From NCBI RefSeq assembly GCF_013393345.1, contig NZ_QJRF01000033.1, positions 62,001 through 126,000 of the forward strand: a stretch of 64,000 bases of DNA, read 5' to 3'. The first letter of the stretch is position 1; each line of letters starts with the position of its first letter. The notes under the pieces were generated by a model. It was given only the letters and a program-made list of their open reading frames with translations, was not told where the DNA came from and did no database searches. The DNA comes from Pseudomonas taiwanensis (GTDB taxonomy: Bacteria > Pseudomonadota > Gammaproteobacteria > Pseudomonadales > Pseudomonadaceae). Below are positions 36,744 through 46,059 of the stretch, in pieces. Both the position numbers and the translations under genes were made by a program.

Positions 36744-37487
36744 GTGCACACACATAAAGATCGTGTCGCCATTGTTTCGGGTGCCGCAAAAGGTATTGGG
36801 CAGGAACTGGCGATTGGGCTCGCACAGCGCGGCGCCTTGCTCGCGCTGCTGGATATCGCGGATCTTTCTGAGACCAGCCGCCTCGTTGAGGAGGCGGGTG
36901 GTCAGGCAATTGCCGTGACGTGTGATGTCAGCCGGGAAGAGGACTGGGACGCTGCCGGCGAGCTCGTCAGAAAGGAATATGGACGCTGCGACATTCTGGT
37001 CAATAACGCCGGCATCTACCCCAACGTGCATATCGACAATATGGATTTCAACACCTGGAAGCGAACATTTGAAATCAATCTGGACAGCATGTTTTTCAGC
37101 GCGAAGGTATTCGTGCCAATGATGCGTGAGAACAAGTGGGGGCGCATTGTGAACATCTCTTCGACATCAATCGTCACCAACGCTACCGGCGTTAGCCATT
37201 ACATGGCAACCAAGATGGGCATCATTGGATTTACGCGCGGGCTTGCGAACGATTTGGGCAACGACTTCATCACGGTAAATGCCGTTGCTCCCGCACTTAC
37301 TGCTACACCGGGTACTGGTCATCTGCCTGATGCAGTACGCGATGGCATCGTCAATCTACAAGCGTTTAAACGTATGGCTGTACCCCGCGATATCGTCGGG
37401 CCGATTTTGTTTCTGACCGGAGAAGACGCGCAGTTTATGACGGGCCAGTTGCTCGCCGTCGACGGCGGCATGATGAAGGTCGGCTAG
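36744..37487 (+). CDS. Short-chain dehydrogenase/reductase
   Basis: The product is about 247 residues. The GTG at 36744 has AGGTGG five bases upstream; a GTG at 36735 is the alternative. The motifs are complete: SGAAKGIGQELA, NNAG, NISSTSIV with the catalytic Ser, HYMATKMG with the Tyr-x-x-x-Lys pair, and FMTGQLLAVDGGM. It would oxidise an alcohol or reduce a ketone with NAD(P)(H). It is 57 bases after the atypical SDR gene and same-strand with the lactonase and VOC genes. Confidence 0.88.
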   Translation: MHTHKDRVAIVSGAAKGIGQELAIGLAQRGALLALLDIADLSETSRLVEEAGGQAIAVTCDVSREEDWDAAGELVRKEYGRCDILVNNAGIYPNVHIDNMDFNTWKRTFEINLDSMFFSAKVFVPMMRENKWGRIVNISSTSIVTNATGVSHYMATKMGIIGFTRGLANDLGNDFITVNAVAPALTATPGTGHLPDAVRDGIVNLQAFKRMAVPRDIVGPILFLTGEDAQFMTGQLLAVDGGMMKVG

Positions 37488-37744
37488 ACAAAGGACTACC
37501 CGGGTCGCAGACCGCACCATTTCACTGTCGTGGTCCAAGGGCACATGCACCTCGCCAGCGCAACGCAGGCGAACGCTGAGCGGATTTTCCCAGCGCGGAT
37601 ACCGTCGGCGAGACTGCACGCTGCGGGTAGTCTGGCCGTCACCCCGAGGAGGTCTGGCAAGCCATTACCTATGTGGATAAAGTACGAGCTTCCCGCAGTT
37701 CGTTAATGCCATGTAGCAAAGAATAATAAGAGACGGTCCAGCGC

Positions 37745-38728
37745 ATGATGCTCCCGAAGTTGATGCACATCCGCATGTTCGTTGCCGTGTACGAGGAAGG
37801 CTCCTTCACCGTAGCCGCTAGTCGCGAAGGGCTCGGCCAGTCCGGCGTGTCCGCGCACGTCAGGCAGCTGGAAACCCAGCTGGGCGTACGGCTTTTTTCC
37901 CGCGACCACGCGATTGTTCCAACGCCAGCCGGCCATGCCTATTACCAACAGTGTGTGCAACTGCTGCGCTTGCACGAGAGCGCCTGCAACGCAGTCGGTC
38001 GCCGTGCGGAACCATCCGAAGGCACGCTGCGTATCGGCATGATCCCCACCATGACTCGCTCGGTATTCAGCCGGGCGCTGCGGGTTTTCGAAACGGCCTA
38101 TCCCAATGTTTCCGTGCAACTGACCGAAGGCACCGGCAGCGTGCTGGCGACCGCAGTCCGGCGCGGCATGCTGGATTTCGCCATCACGCAGCGCATGTCC
38201 TACGAAGCCGGCGGCGCCAGTGGCCTGGGCATTTCGTTATTCACCAGGACACCCGCGTTTCTGGTTTCCTCACCGAACTCAGACCTGCCTCATTGCGAAC
38301 CGATTCGTCTGAGCAAGATCGAGGATCTGTACCTGGTGTTGCCCGTTGGCAGAAGACCGCTGCTGGAGCAGTACCTGATCGACCACAAGGTTAGGGTGGC
38401 TCAGCGGCTCAACTGGTTCGAGTCCATGCTCGGTGCCATGGATCTGGTGCGCTCTAGTCACTGGACTGCGATTATTTCCGGACTGTTTATCGCCGACGAT
38501 TTGCGACGCCGGCGCTTCACCCTCAATCCGCTGGCCGATCCCATTCTCTGGGACGAGATGCTGTTGGTGGAGCCGGCGCGAAAACCCTTGGCCCCGATTG
38601 CCCAGAACTTTATCGATTTGTTGAGGCAGGCCACCGAGGAGATCAATGCCATCCCGATCCGCATTGCCTATGGCGATAAGGTGTCAAGCCTCGGCCAACC
38701 TTCAATGAGCGAATTTCGTCATGACTGA
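37745..38728 (+). CDS. LysR-type regulator, copy 1
   Basis: The product is 327 residues. The winged HTH is HIRMFVAVYEEGSFTVAASREG followed by VSAHVRQLETQLGVRLFSRD, with an effector domain after it. It overlaps the next LysR gene by 8 bases, and the two are related in sequence throughout. Tandem overlapping LysR genes are uncommon and suggest co-produced regulators, perhaps heteromeric, for the SDR/VOC/lactonase genes upstream or the hydrolases downstream. A start two codons earlier or later (ATGATG) is equally possible. Confidence 0.9.
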   Translation: MMLPKLMHIRMFVAVYEEGSFTVAASREGLGQSGVSAHVRQLETQLGVRLFSRDHAIVPTPAGHAYYQQCVQLLRLHESACNAVGRRAEPSEGTLRIGMIPTMTRSVFSRALRVFETAYPNVSVQLTEGTGSVLATAVRRGMLDFAITQRMSYEAGGASGLGISLFTRTPAFLVSSPNSDLPHCEPIRLSKIEDLYLVLPVGRRPLLEQYLIDHKVRVAQRLNWFESMLGAMDLVRSSHWTAIISGLFIADDLRRRRFTLNPLADPILWDEMLLVEPARKPLAPIAQNFIDLLRQATEEINAIPIRIAYGDKVSSLGQPSMSEFRHD

Positions 38729-39686
38729 TTCGCTGCCCGGTCTGCGGGAGATGCAACTGTTCGTGGCGGTGTATGAGACACGTTCTTTCACTGCCGCGGC
38801 GACACGTGAGTTCGCCACTCAGTCGGGTATCTCTCAGCACGTCAAGCAGCTCGAAGAGTTGCTGGGCGTGCAGTTGTTCGACCGTCAGAAAACGGTGGAG
38901 CCCACCGCAGCGGGCACGGTGTTTTACCAGCATTGTCTGCAGGTGCTGGCTGCCAACACCAAGGCACTGCAGGCGCTGGGCACCTTTGAGCGCGGACTTT
39001 CAGGCGAAGTGCGATTCGGGGTGACGCCCACCCTGGCGACCTATCAGCTCGCGCCGGCCTACCTACGCCTGATGGATCACAACCCCAACGCGTCCATCGC
39101 CGTGATCGACGCCCCCAGCAATATGCTGATCGACAGGGTGCGCGCCAATGAACTCGACTTCGCCATCATCCCGTCGATCTCGCAGCCGCCTGCGGATCTG
39201 AGCACGACGGTCTTTGCTGCCACACCGGCGTTTCTGGTTTCGTCCATCACCCATGTCAGTGGTTTCGAGCATGGGGAAGTTATCGGGCTCGATAAGTTGG
39301 CGGGGCTAAAACTCCTGGCGCCTGATAGCCGTGAGCATGCGCAGTGGATCGGTTCGCAGCTCGACGCGCCGTCGGGGCAGGGGCCGAACTATCAACTCGA
39401 TGCCGTGCTGGCGACCCTCGATCTGATTCGGCAAAGCGAGTGGATGGCCATTCTTCCTGGCTTGCTGTTCGTTCACGACGTCAACGCGGATCCCGCCGAG
39501 CGAGACTTCAGGCTCAACCCGTTTTCCGGCGCCGGCCTGACCCTGGAACTCCTGCTGGTGCAGCCGTCCCGGGCAACGCCTTCACCGCTGATGCTGGAAA
39601 CCATTCACGCGATCCAAGAGGTCACCCAGGAGCATATTCAGCTACTGAGTACCTTCCAGCTGGGCACTTCAACCGCGAACTCCTGA
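38721..39686 (+). CDS. LysR-type regulator, copy 2
   Basis: The product is 321 residues with its ATG inside the end of the upstream LysR gene. HTH: LFVAVYETRSFTAAATREFATQSGISQHVKQL (read as two adjacent segments), then LLGVQLFDRQKTVEPTAAG. The effector domain resembles copy 1 (for example FAxTPAFLVSSI). Duplication followed by divergence is the simplest origin. The gene is followed by a REP hairpin that probably insulates it from the converging NTF2-like gene. Confidence 0.9.
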   Translation: MTDSLPGLREMQLFVAVYETRSFTAAATREFATQSGISQHVKQLEELLGVQLFDRQKTVEPTAAGTVFYQHCLQVLAANTKALQALGTFERGLSGEVRFGVTPTLATYQLAPAYLRLMDHNPNASIAVIDAPSNMLIDRVRANELDFAIIPSISQPPADLSTTVFAATPAFLVSSITHVSGFEHGEVIGLDKLAGLKLLAPDSREHAQWIGSQLDAPSGQGPNYQLDAVLATLDLIRQSEWMAILPGLLFVHDVNADPAERDFRLNPFSGAGLTLELLLVQPSRATPSPLMLETIHAIQEVTQEHIQLLSTFQLGTSTANS

Positions 39687-39712
39687 TCGGACTTTTGCAA
39701 ACTACAAAAGAA

Positions 39713-39771
39713 TCGCGGCTAAAGACGCTCCTACGAGTTGCGCAGTCTCGTCGGAGCGGCTTTAGCCGCGA
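39713..39771. repeat. Pseudomonas REP/REPIN-type inverted repeat
   Basis: Two 25-base arms (39713-39737 and 39747-39771) are inverted copies matching at about 23 of 25 positions, separated by 9 bases. The arms carry the GGAGCGGCTTTAGCCGCGA core common in Pseudomonas intergenic REP elements. It sits between convergent genes, where it could also act as a transcription end. Confidence 0.8.
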
Positions 39772-39785
39772 GCTGTTAGCGCGGA

Positions 39786-40340
39786 TCAAGCGTCTTTAAG
39801 CGATTTTTCCGCAATCGGCGTACCCGAAAAGCCGGCAACTTTGCGCAGTACGCGATCCGTGCCGTCGCGCGGGCTACCGGACGCATCCGGATGATCATCG
39901 AACCAGTTTTCCTTGGGATAGCGGTACATCAAATCGACCATAAGGCGGCGCTCTGCAATCAGCCACACGCCGTCGCGGCGTTCAAAGCGGTCAAAGTAGC
40001 GCGCCCACAGTTTGACCGTGTCGCCGTTCCAGTGATGGCGCTCCGACGAGGCGTGGTCAGCCTGCAGATAGGTTTCGACATAGGCAATCTCCGGGCCGTC
40101 GAATTCGATCAGGCTGTTCCCGAGGAAATGCTGGGTGCGATTGAACCGGGGCATTTCGGCAGTCAGGAATTGAAAAAATCCCTCGGCGCCGCCGATATGC
40201 AGGCTCTCGGGAAAGTGGATGTAGGCATCTTGGTGGAAGGCGCCACGGACCAGAGACATATCGATCCGGTCGAGACCACGGCAATAGCGCAGCAGTACAT
40301 CGTGAATTTCGGTACGTGCAGCAAGTTCTTCGAGAGTCAT
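39786..40340 (-). CDS. SnoaL-like (NTF2-fold) protein
   Basis: The product is 184 residues. The opening TEIHDVLLRYCRGLDRIDMSLV and FHQDAYIHF are typical of the SnoaL-like/scytalone-dehydratase group, with late strands DGVWLIAERRLMVDLMYR. Members include dehydratases, aldol-type cyclases and hydroxylating-dioxygenase small subunits. It follows the CocE/NonD hydrolase gene at 40441 by 100 bases on the same strand and is probably its operon partner. It may convert the acid or alcohol freed by the hydrolase (inference). Confidence 0.78.
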   Translation of the reverse strand: MTLEELAARTEIHDVLLRYCRGLDRIDMSLVRGAFHQDAYIHFPESLHIGGAEGFFQFLTAEMPRFNRTQHFLGNSLIEFDGPEIAYVETYLQADHASSERHHWNGDTVKLWARYFDRFERRDGVWLIAERRLMVDLMYRYPKENWFDDHPDASGSPRDGTDRVLRKVAGFSGTPIAEKSLKDA

Positions 40341-40440
40341 AGCGAGCTCCTGTATTCATTGTTTTTGGACATGCGGTTTTCGAATCCCGGGCTCGTGTTC
40401 AAACGAGCCCACCACGTGCTATCGAATCAGGATTCGGCGG

Positions 40441-42744
40441 TTATGCGTCTCTCGCCGGCACGATTGGCAGCTGGATAAACCCCGGACGATGCGGCCCGGT
40501 GTAGATCGTGTTCCGCGCACCGTCGTGGTAGGTAGCGTCATAGCCGTGGCGGGGGCCATGATCGACGCCGTCGAATGGCTGAATGTCCACGCGCAGGCGA
40601 TAGCCCTTACGGATCAACGCGGTGTTGGGGATGATCTCGATCTCGACCGGCACCACCTCGTTACCTACAAGCGGGGCGTAGTCGGCTTTGCGGTGCGTGT
40701 GCTTGACCGTGTAGTTGGTTGAGCGCGATGCATCGATTCGGCGATGCGACACCTTCAGCCAACCCTTGGCGAGCGGGTAGTTGGGCACGTTCATACCCAT
40801 GGTGGTCGGGCCGGCGTAGTCGACTTCCTGGCCGCTCTCATCGAGCACCCGCAGGCTCACGTAGATGTCCATGTCCATGCTGGTGGACGACACCCACAGC
40901 TTCGCTTTGCCATAACCGGCGAACACCATGTCTTCGTTCACCGGATCACTGATGAACGAGATGCCCGTCCTCCAGATTTCCAGCACCGCTGGCGGTTTTA
41001 CGGGCAGAAAGCAGGGCGGCATGCCGGTGCGCAGTTCCAGGGGAATTTCAGCGCTGTAGTCGGCTTGGCTGTCGACAGTTGGCGGTGTCAGCGACAGACG
41101 CAGAAAGTCATCGCGATAGGCATCGCCTTGCCAGTCCGATGGCGTGGCGTCGAAGAACCATTGCGGGTAGGTGGTTCGTGCGATGGGCCATTCATTTTCT
41201 TCCTGGATATAGGAGGCGCCATTGCCGCTACGAATCTCCAGGCGTACTGGCGCGGTGTCCATGACGCCGTTGTCGATACCTTTCAACCAGTAGTCGAAAA
41301 ACGCCCGATGATCGGCGATGGCGGTACGCGAATAGGGCTTGGTGAACCAGTCTTCCCAGAAGTCGATTTTCTTCGACTCAGTGTTGGTGGCGAGGAAGGC
41401 CTCGCTGCTGCCGAGCTGGTGGAAGTGCGCCATGTGGGTGGTGCAGGCAACGGCCCAGAGCGGCACCTTCACCTTGCTCATGTCCGGGCTCATCAGAATC
41501 GTGGAGCGGGGGCCGAACGCTACAGCGGGGTCCGAGTCCCGGAAGGTGGCTGCTTTGAGCAGGCCGATGAAGTCGACCGCATTGGGCTCGCCGCACACGG
41601 CTGCAAGCACTCCGGCCCGGTACCAGTGGGTGAAGAACTCTTCATTGAGGATGCCGCCGGTATAGGCCACCTCGTCGTACAGATCCACGTCGGTGCCGAT
41701 GGCGATCATCGCTTTCAGATGCCGGGGCTCCAGGCTGGCGGCGGCGTGCTGGCTCATGGCGTAGTACGACATGCCCCACAACCCGACATTGCCGTTGGAC
41801 CAGGGCTGCACGCCGGCCCAATCAATCGCATCGCGAAATGCCTCGGCCGTTTCAATGCCGAAGGGCGCAAGCGTGCCCGGATTCTGGCCTGAGCCGGGCC
41901 CGTCCACACGCACCAGTATGTAGTCGTGCGGCACCCAGTCCACGGTATTGGCCGTTTCATGGTTCTCAAACACCTGTCCATCCGGATTGCCGTGGAAGTA
42001 GCGCTCTTCCATCTCCTCATGGGCGTCGAATTCGGCGTCGTTAGCGATGGAGTGGTGGTAGAACGCGCGACCATAGGGGCCGCAGTTCATGATCACCGGG
42101 AACTTGCCTTCCTTGGCCGGGCGGAACACATCCGCATACACGTACAGGCCGTTTTGCAGCGGAATCTTTACGTCTTTGAATCGCAGAATCCCTAGGATAT
42201 GGCGGCGTACTTCATTTCGTGCAGTCGCGGCAGTGCACAGCGTGCGCGGCGTACGCTCGGAAAAGACGCCAGCGGCCGAAAGTTCGGTGAGTAGCCTGGC
42301 GATAACGGGGTCTTGCTCGAACTCGAGCACGGGGTTCAGCGCCAGGCCGGCAAAGGAAATGTCGTGGCGGAAGTTGATGCGCTGCTTGCCGAGAATTTCG
42401 TGGGCTGCCGGGTCGATGGTGATGCCACCGTTCAGGTTGCCATCGCGGTCGAGCGAGCAGAGGAGGCGGGCAATGTTAGTCAGACCGGCATCGCACAACT
42501 TGTTGATGTTGCCGTCCACGCGACTGACGATTTCCGCCAGGTTGATGTGCGGCGCACCGAGCGCCGAGCCAATCGAGGTGTTGCCGAGCAGGAAGGCGAC
42601 GCGTTCGCCCTCGCGGTACTGGAACTCGCCATTTTCGTTGGTCAGCCCGCTGAGGGTAGGCGTCTGGTATCTGAGGCCGGTAACCGGGCCGGAAAAAATC
42701 CCGGTGTGCAGCGTGCTACGTGATGTCTGCGGGGTACTGCTCAT
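40441..42744 (-). CDS. CocE/NonD-family hydrolase with extra N-terminal domain, copy 1
   Basis: The product is 767 residues from the ATG at 42744 with AGAGGA upstream. Residues about 13-190 are an unusual domain (TGLRYQTPTLSGLTNENGEF, then YREGERVAFLLG) shared with the protein at 43795 but absent from the one at 46060. The alpha/beta-hydrolase core follows (VYADVFRPA; LWGMSYYAMSQ with the nucleophilic Ser near 328), then the jelly-roll C-domain (SSTSMDMDIYVSLRVLDE). CocE/NonD enzymes cleave esters or amides such as cocaine. It is transcribed away from a TetR gene across a perfect 18-bp palindrome. Substrate unknown; no signal peptide is evident. Confidence 0.85.
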   Translation of the reverse strand: MSSTPQTSRSTLHTGIFSGPVTGLRYQTPTLSGLTNENGEFQYREGERVAFLLGNTSIGSALGAPHINLAEIVSRVDGNINKLCDAGLTNIARLLCSLDRDGNLNGGITIDPAAHEILGKQRINFRHDISFAGLALNPVLEFEQDPVIARLLTELSAAGVFSERTPRTLCTAATARNEVRRHILGILRFKDVKIPLQNGLYVYADVFRPAKEGKFPVIMNCGPYGRAFYHHSIANDAEFDAHEEMEERYFHGNPDGQVFENHETANTVDWVPHDYILVRVDGPGSGQNPGTLAPFGIETAEAFRDAIDWAGVQPWSNGNVGLWGMSYYAMSQHAAASLEPRHLKAMIAIGTDVDLYDEVAYTGGILNEEFFTHWYRAGVLAAVCGEPNAVDFIGLLKAATFRDSDPAVAFGPRSTILMSPDMSKVKVPLWAVACTTHMAHFHQLGSSEAFLATNTESKKIDFWEDWFTKPYSRTAIADHRAFFDYWLKGIDNGVMDTAPVRLEIRSGNGASYIQEENEWPIARTTYPQWFFDATPSDWQGDAYRDDFLRLSLTPPTVDSQADYSAEIPLELRTGMPPCFLPVKPPAVLEIWRTGISFISDPVNEDMVFAGYGKAKLWVSSTSMDMDIYVSLRVLDESGQEVDYAGPTTMGMNVPNYPLAKGWLKVSHRRIDASRSTNYTVKHTHRKADYAPLVGNEVVPVEIEIIPNTALIRKGYRLRVDIQPFDGVDHGPRHGYDATYHDGARNTIYTGPHRPGFIQLPIVPARDA

Positions 42745-43072
42745 GACGAGGTCCTCTTGTTGTGCAGATCTTGGTGTTGCCTGGGGGGCGGTGAGGCGAG
42801 TGTAGGTCGTGCGAAAATTAAACTCAACACGTGTTGAGTAAATTGATTTAACCTGTATCCGGCCGCGCCGATCAAGCCGATAGCCACCCCGTACCACGCG
42901 CAGACATCGGGCGCTGGGTAGAGGCTGCTTGGCCGGATGGCGGTGAAATCCATGGGGGCGGGATGGCAGCAGAGCTCAGGGGTTGTTATGTTTCGCGCCA
43001 GCCGATTTACCGATGTCCCTAACTGACCCATTCCCTTTTTCGCGGCAGCGAAGAACCTGACATAGCGGCGCC
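42745..43072. other. Divergent control region of hydrolase 1 and TetR 1
   Basis: This 328-base region separates the hydrolase start (minus strand) from the TetR start (plus strand). Its only clear element is the palindrome at 42822-42839. Short open frames here lack coding character. Confidence 0.6.
42822..42839. promoter_or_regulatory. TetR operator 1 (perfect 18-bp palindrome)
   Basis: ACTCAACAC-GTGTTGAGT is perfectly symmetric and lies 78 bases upstream of the hydrolase start. Its core TCAACA-NN-TGTTGA recurs at 47867-47880 in front of the second TetR/hydrolase module. This is the expected binding site of the paralogous TetR proteins. Confidence 0.75.
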
Positions 43073-43717
43073 ATGACAACTCAAGAAGAACCAAAAGCAG
43101 TAGCAAGGCGAGGGCGCAAACCTGGACGTCCATCGGGCTCTGGCAGCAGTCGACAGACCGTGCTTGATGCAGCACGGGCGCGTTTTGCCAGTGATGGCTT
43201 TACCGCGACTACGATGCGCCGCGTAGCCGCAGATGCCGGCGTTGACGTATCCATGGTGATGCAGTTCTTCCGCTCGAAAGACGAACTCTTTGCCGCGGTC
43301 ATGAATATTCCTGAGTCGGCGCTGGAGAAGTTGAGCGAAGTATTCGAGCGCGCGGACGAGCATCTCGGCGAGCGCGTAGTCCGCGCCTTTTTCCAGGCGT
43401 GGGACGGTGCGCCCGAGGAGTCGGAGCCGCTCATGGCGATGCTCCGGAATGCGATGGTGAATGAGCAGGCGCGTCACCATCTGCGGGACTACATCGAGTC
43501 CAGGTTAACGGCGGGGGGCAGTGAGTCGCTCGGGCCGGACGCTCGCATCCGAGCTGGGTTGGCACTGTCGATGCTGGTGGGTGTGGTTACCGGGCGGCAG
43601 ATCATCGGCGTGCCGGTGCTTGCCGAGGCCAGTCAGGAGGCGCTGGTGGCGATGGTTGCGCCGACTATCCAGCACATGCTGTTGCCGGCCGGTACGGGAA
43701 CGACTGCTGCTGACTAA
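43073..43717 (+). CDS. TetR-family regulator, copy 1
   Basis: The product is 214 residues. After a basic Arg/Lys/Gly/Pro tail comes the HTH: RQTVLDAARARFASDGF, TTMRRVAADAGVDVSMV, QFFRSKDELF. A helical ligand domain follows. It is closely paralogous to the TetR at 47916 through both domains. Divergent from the hydrolase gene with a palindrome between, it is most likely a repressor released by the hydrolase substrate or product. No strong Shine-Dalgarno precedes the ATG. Confidence 0.9.
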   Translation: MTTQEEPKAVARRGRKPGRPSGSGSSRQTVLDAARARFASDGFTATTMRRVAADAGVDVSMVMQFFRSKDELFAAVMNIPESALEKLSEVFERADEHLGERVVRAFFQAWDGAPEESEPLMAMLRNAMVNEQARHHLRDYIESRLTAGGSESLGPDARIRAGLALSMLVGVVTGRQIIGVPVLAEASQEALVAMVAPTIQHMLLPAGTGTTAAD

Positions 43718-43748
43718 ACGCCGCTGTGGGGACGATTCAAGCGGGAGT

Positions 43749-43784
43749 CAGGGTGTCCACCTCCATACGCCAGGTGGCACCCTG
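43749..43784. terminator. Hairpin between convergent genes, likely bidirectional terminator
   Basis: CAGGGTGTCCACCT (43749-43762) pairs with AGGTGGCACCCTG (43772-43784) with one bulged T and a 9-base loop. It lies between the convergent TetR 1 and hydrolase 2 stops. T-runs are lacking on both sides, so intrinsic termination is not certain. Confidence 0.55.
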
Positions 43785-43794
43785 AATTATCCAC

Positions 43795-46056
43795 CTAAGG
43801 GACGATAGGCAGTTGCAGGTAACTCGGATGATCCGGGCCCGTGTAGATGCGGTTCACTGCGTCGACGTGATAGCTCTTGTCATAGGCGCGAACCGGTACG
43901 CCCGCCGGTGCATAGGGCTGAATATCCACCAGCAGACGGCAACCTTTGCGGATCATCGCGGTGCTGGGGTTGAGGCCGACCTCGATCGGTACGATCTCGC
44001 CAATCTGCAGCGGGGCACAATCCTCCTCCAGGTGGGTATGCACGGGCCAGTACTCGGTTGAGCGCTCGACATCGAGCTTGCGGCGAGACACTTTCAGCAA
44101 GCCATGGCCAACCGGGTGAATGTGAACCGGATCCACAGGAAGCACCACCGACTCAAAACGAATCTCCCGGTCGTGCTCGTCCAGCACGCGCAGCGACACA
44201 AAGACATCCATGTCGGCACTGCTCGATTCCACCCACAGACCGACCTTCATGTACCCGGCGAGCACCAGGTCTTCGCTCATCGGCTCGCTGACAAACGAGA
44301 TGCCCGTAGACCAGCGCGGCGTGCCGTCATTGGAGCCTGCAGGCGCGAGCGTGGGAGTGCCCAGATCAAGGTGCGCGTCATACTCGGCGCTTCCTGGCGC
44401 GGTGGGCACGGTTTCGTTGATGCGCAGCACATTGGGGCGCCGTCCATCGTTTTGCCAGCCTGAAGGCCGGGCATCGAGGTACCAGCGGCGGTACTGGGTT
44501 CGCGCAATCGGCCAGTCGTTTTCGTGCAGGACGAAATGGGCGCCGTTGCCAGTGCGCACCTGCACCCGCACGGGGGCCTCGTCCGGCACGCCGTTGTCGA
44601 TTCCCTTGAGCCAGTAGTCGAAGTAGCGCATGTGTTCTGCAATCGACTTGTTGCTGTACGAGTCCGGGAACCAGGCATCGGCAAAATCAAATTTCCGTGC
44701 TTTGGAGGCGGTGGAGCGGATGTAAGTTTCGCTGCTGCCCAACTGGTGAATGATGGCGCCCACCTGAGGGCCAACGATCCATACCGGTGCGGTGGCCCTG
44801 CTCATATCCGGGCGCATGAAAATGCTGCCATTGGGGCCATAGGCGGCGGTGTCGTTGAACGGCGTGGCCAGGGCGCGGGCCATCCAGTCCGTTTCGGGGC
44901 GCTCACCGCAGTGGTTATTGCCGGACCAGATCTTCCACCACCAGTTCCAGAACCCGGCACCGAAGATGCCGCCGCCATACAGGGCCTCATTGTAGATATC
45001 GGAGTCGGTGCCTTGGGCGATCATTGCCTTGAGATGCGGTGGCTGCAGGCTGGCCACACTGTGCTGGGCCATGGCCAGGTAGGACATGCCCCACAAGCCG
45101 ACATTGCCGTTCGACCAGGGCTGAGTGCCCGCCCATTCGATGGCGTCGTAATAGTCTTCAGCTTCCTGCACGCTGAAAGGAGCTTGCAGGCCTGGGCTCT
45201 TGCAGACGCCGCGTGCGTCCACACGAATGCAGACGTAGCCCTCTGGCACCCATACCGAGGTGTCGACGGTTTCGTGGTTCTCGTACTGGGCGCCATCCGG
45301 GTTTCCGGAGAAATAGCGGTCCTCCATTTCCTCCTTGCGCAGAACGTCGGCCTCGTTGCAGATGCAGTCGTGATAGAAGCTCTTGCCATAGAAGCCCTTG
45401 CTCATCACCACTGGGTAACGGCCCGGGGCGGCGGGGCGGAACACATCGGCGCAGACGTAGGAGCCGTCGCGTAATGGAATGCGCACATCCGTCATCTTGA
45501 TGATGCCGCGAATATTGCGCCGCAACTCGTTACGACTGGTGGCTGCGGCGCACAGCGTGCGTGGCGTTCTGGCGGTGAAGACACCCGGCGTGGCGTTCAG
45601 CGTGTCGAGGATCAGGAGCAGGGTGGGATCGTCGGCAAAGTCGACGACCCCGCCCTGGCCCATGGGCATCACAGGCGGGCTGAAGTTGATCGGCGTAGCG
45701 CCAATCAACTCGTGCACAATGGGGGAGATGGTGACACCCGACTCGATATCGCCTTGCTGATCGAGGGTATGGACGAACCGCGCCAGGTTGGTCACCGACG
45801 GGTCGAGGAGCTTGTCGAGTTTGCCGTCCACACGCTTGGCGAGCTGCGCCAGGTTCAAGCGTGGGGCGGCTTCGACGGCACCCAAAACAATACCGCCGAC
45901 CAGAAAGGTAATGGACTCATTGGCGCGGTACTGGAACTCGCCAGAGGCGCTGGTAACACCGGACAGCGTGGGCGTCTGGTATTTCAGGCCTGCAATGGGG
46001 CCAGCAATAATACCGGTCAGAACAGGACTCGGAGTGGGAGCAGAAGCGTTACTCAT
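43795..46056 (-). CDS. CocE/NonD-family hydrolase with extra N-terminal domain, copy 2
   Basis: The product is 753 residues. It is a full-length paralogue of the protein at 40441, including the N-terminal domain (GLKYQTPTLSGVTSASGEF, then ESITFLVGGIVLG). The core has YVCADVFRPAAPG and LWGMSYLAMAQ with the nucleophile, and the C-domain has SSADMDVFVSLRVLDEHD. Its ATG is 3 bases after the stop of the hydrolase gene at 46060, so translation is coupled. Esters or amides are the likely substrates; the N-domain role is unknown. Confidence 0.85.
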   Translation of the reverse strand: MSNASAPTPSPVLTGIIAGPIAGLKYQTPTLSGVTSASGEFQYRANESITFLVGGIVLGAVEAAPRLNLAQLAKRVDGKLDKLLDPSVTNLARFVHTLDQQGDIESGVTISPIVHELIGATPINFSPPVMPMGQGGVVDFADDPTLLLILDTLNATPGVFTARTPRTLCAAATSRNELRRNIRGIIKMTDVRIPLRDGSYVCADVFRPAAPGRYPVVMSKGFYGKSFYHDCICNEADVLRKEEMEDRYFSGNPDGAQYENHETVDTSVWVPEGYVCIRVDARGVCKSPGLQAPFSVQEAEDYYDAIEWAGTQPWSNGNVGLWGMSYLAMAQHSVASLQPPHLKAMIAQGTDSDIYNEALYGGGIFGAGFWNWWWKIWSGNNHCGERPETDWMARALATPFNDTAAYGPNGSIFMRPDMSRATAPVWIVGPQVGAIIHQLGSSETYIRSTASKARKFDFADAWFPDSYSNKSIAEHMRYFDYWLKGIDNGVPDEAPVRVQVRTGNGAHFVLHENDWPIARTQYRRWYLDARPSGWQNDGRRPNVLRINETVPTAPGSAEYDAHLDLGTPTLAPAGSNDGTPRWSTGISFVSEPMSEDLVLAGYMKVGLWVESSSADMDVFVSLRVLDEHDREIRFESVVLPVDPVHIHPVGHGLLKVSRRKLDVERSTEYWPVHTHLEEDCAPLQIGEIVPIEVGLNPSTAMIRKGCRLLVDIQPYAPAGVPVRAYDKSYHVDAVNRIYTGPDHPSYLQLPIVP

Positions 46057-46059
46057 GGA

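Noticed and set aside
40744-41892. 382-codon plus-strand frame within hydrolase 1
   Set aside because: Antisense shadow; the minus strand has the catalytic motifs and a good start.
44524-45474. 316-codon plus-strand frame within hydrolase 2
   Set aside because: Antisense shadow of a well-supported gene.
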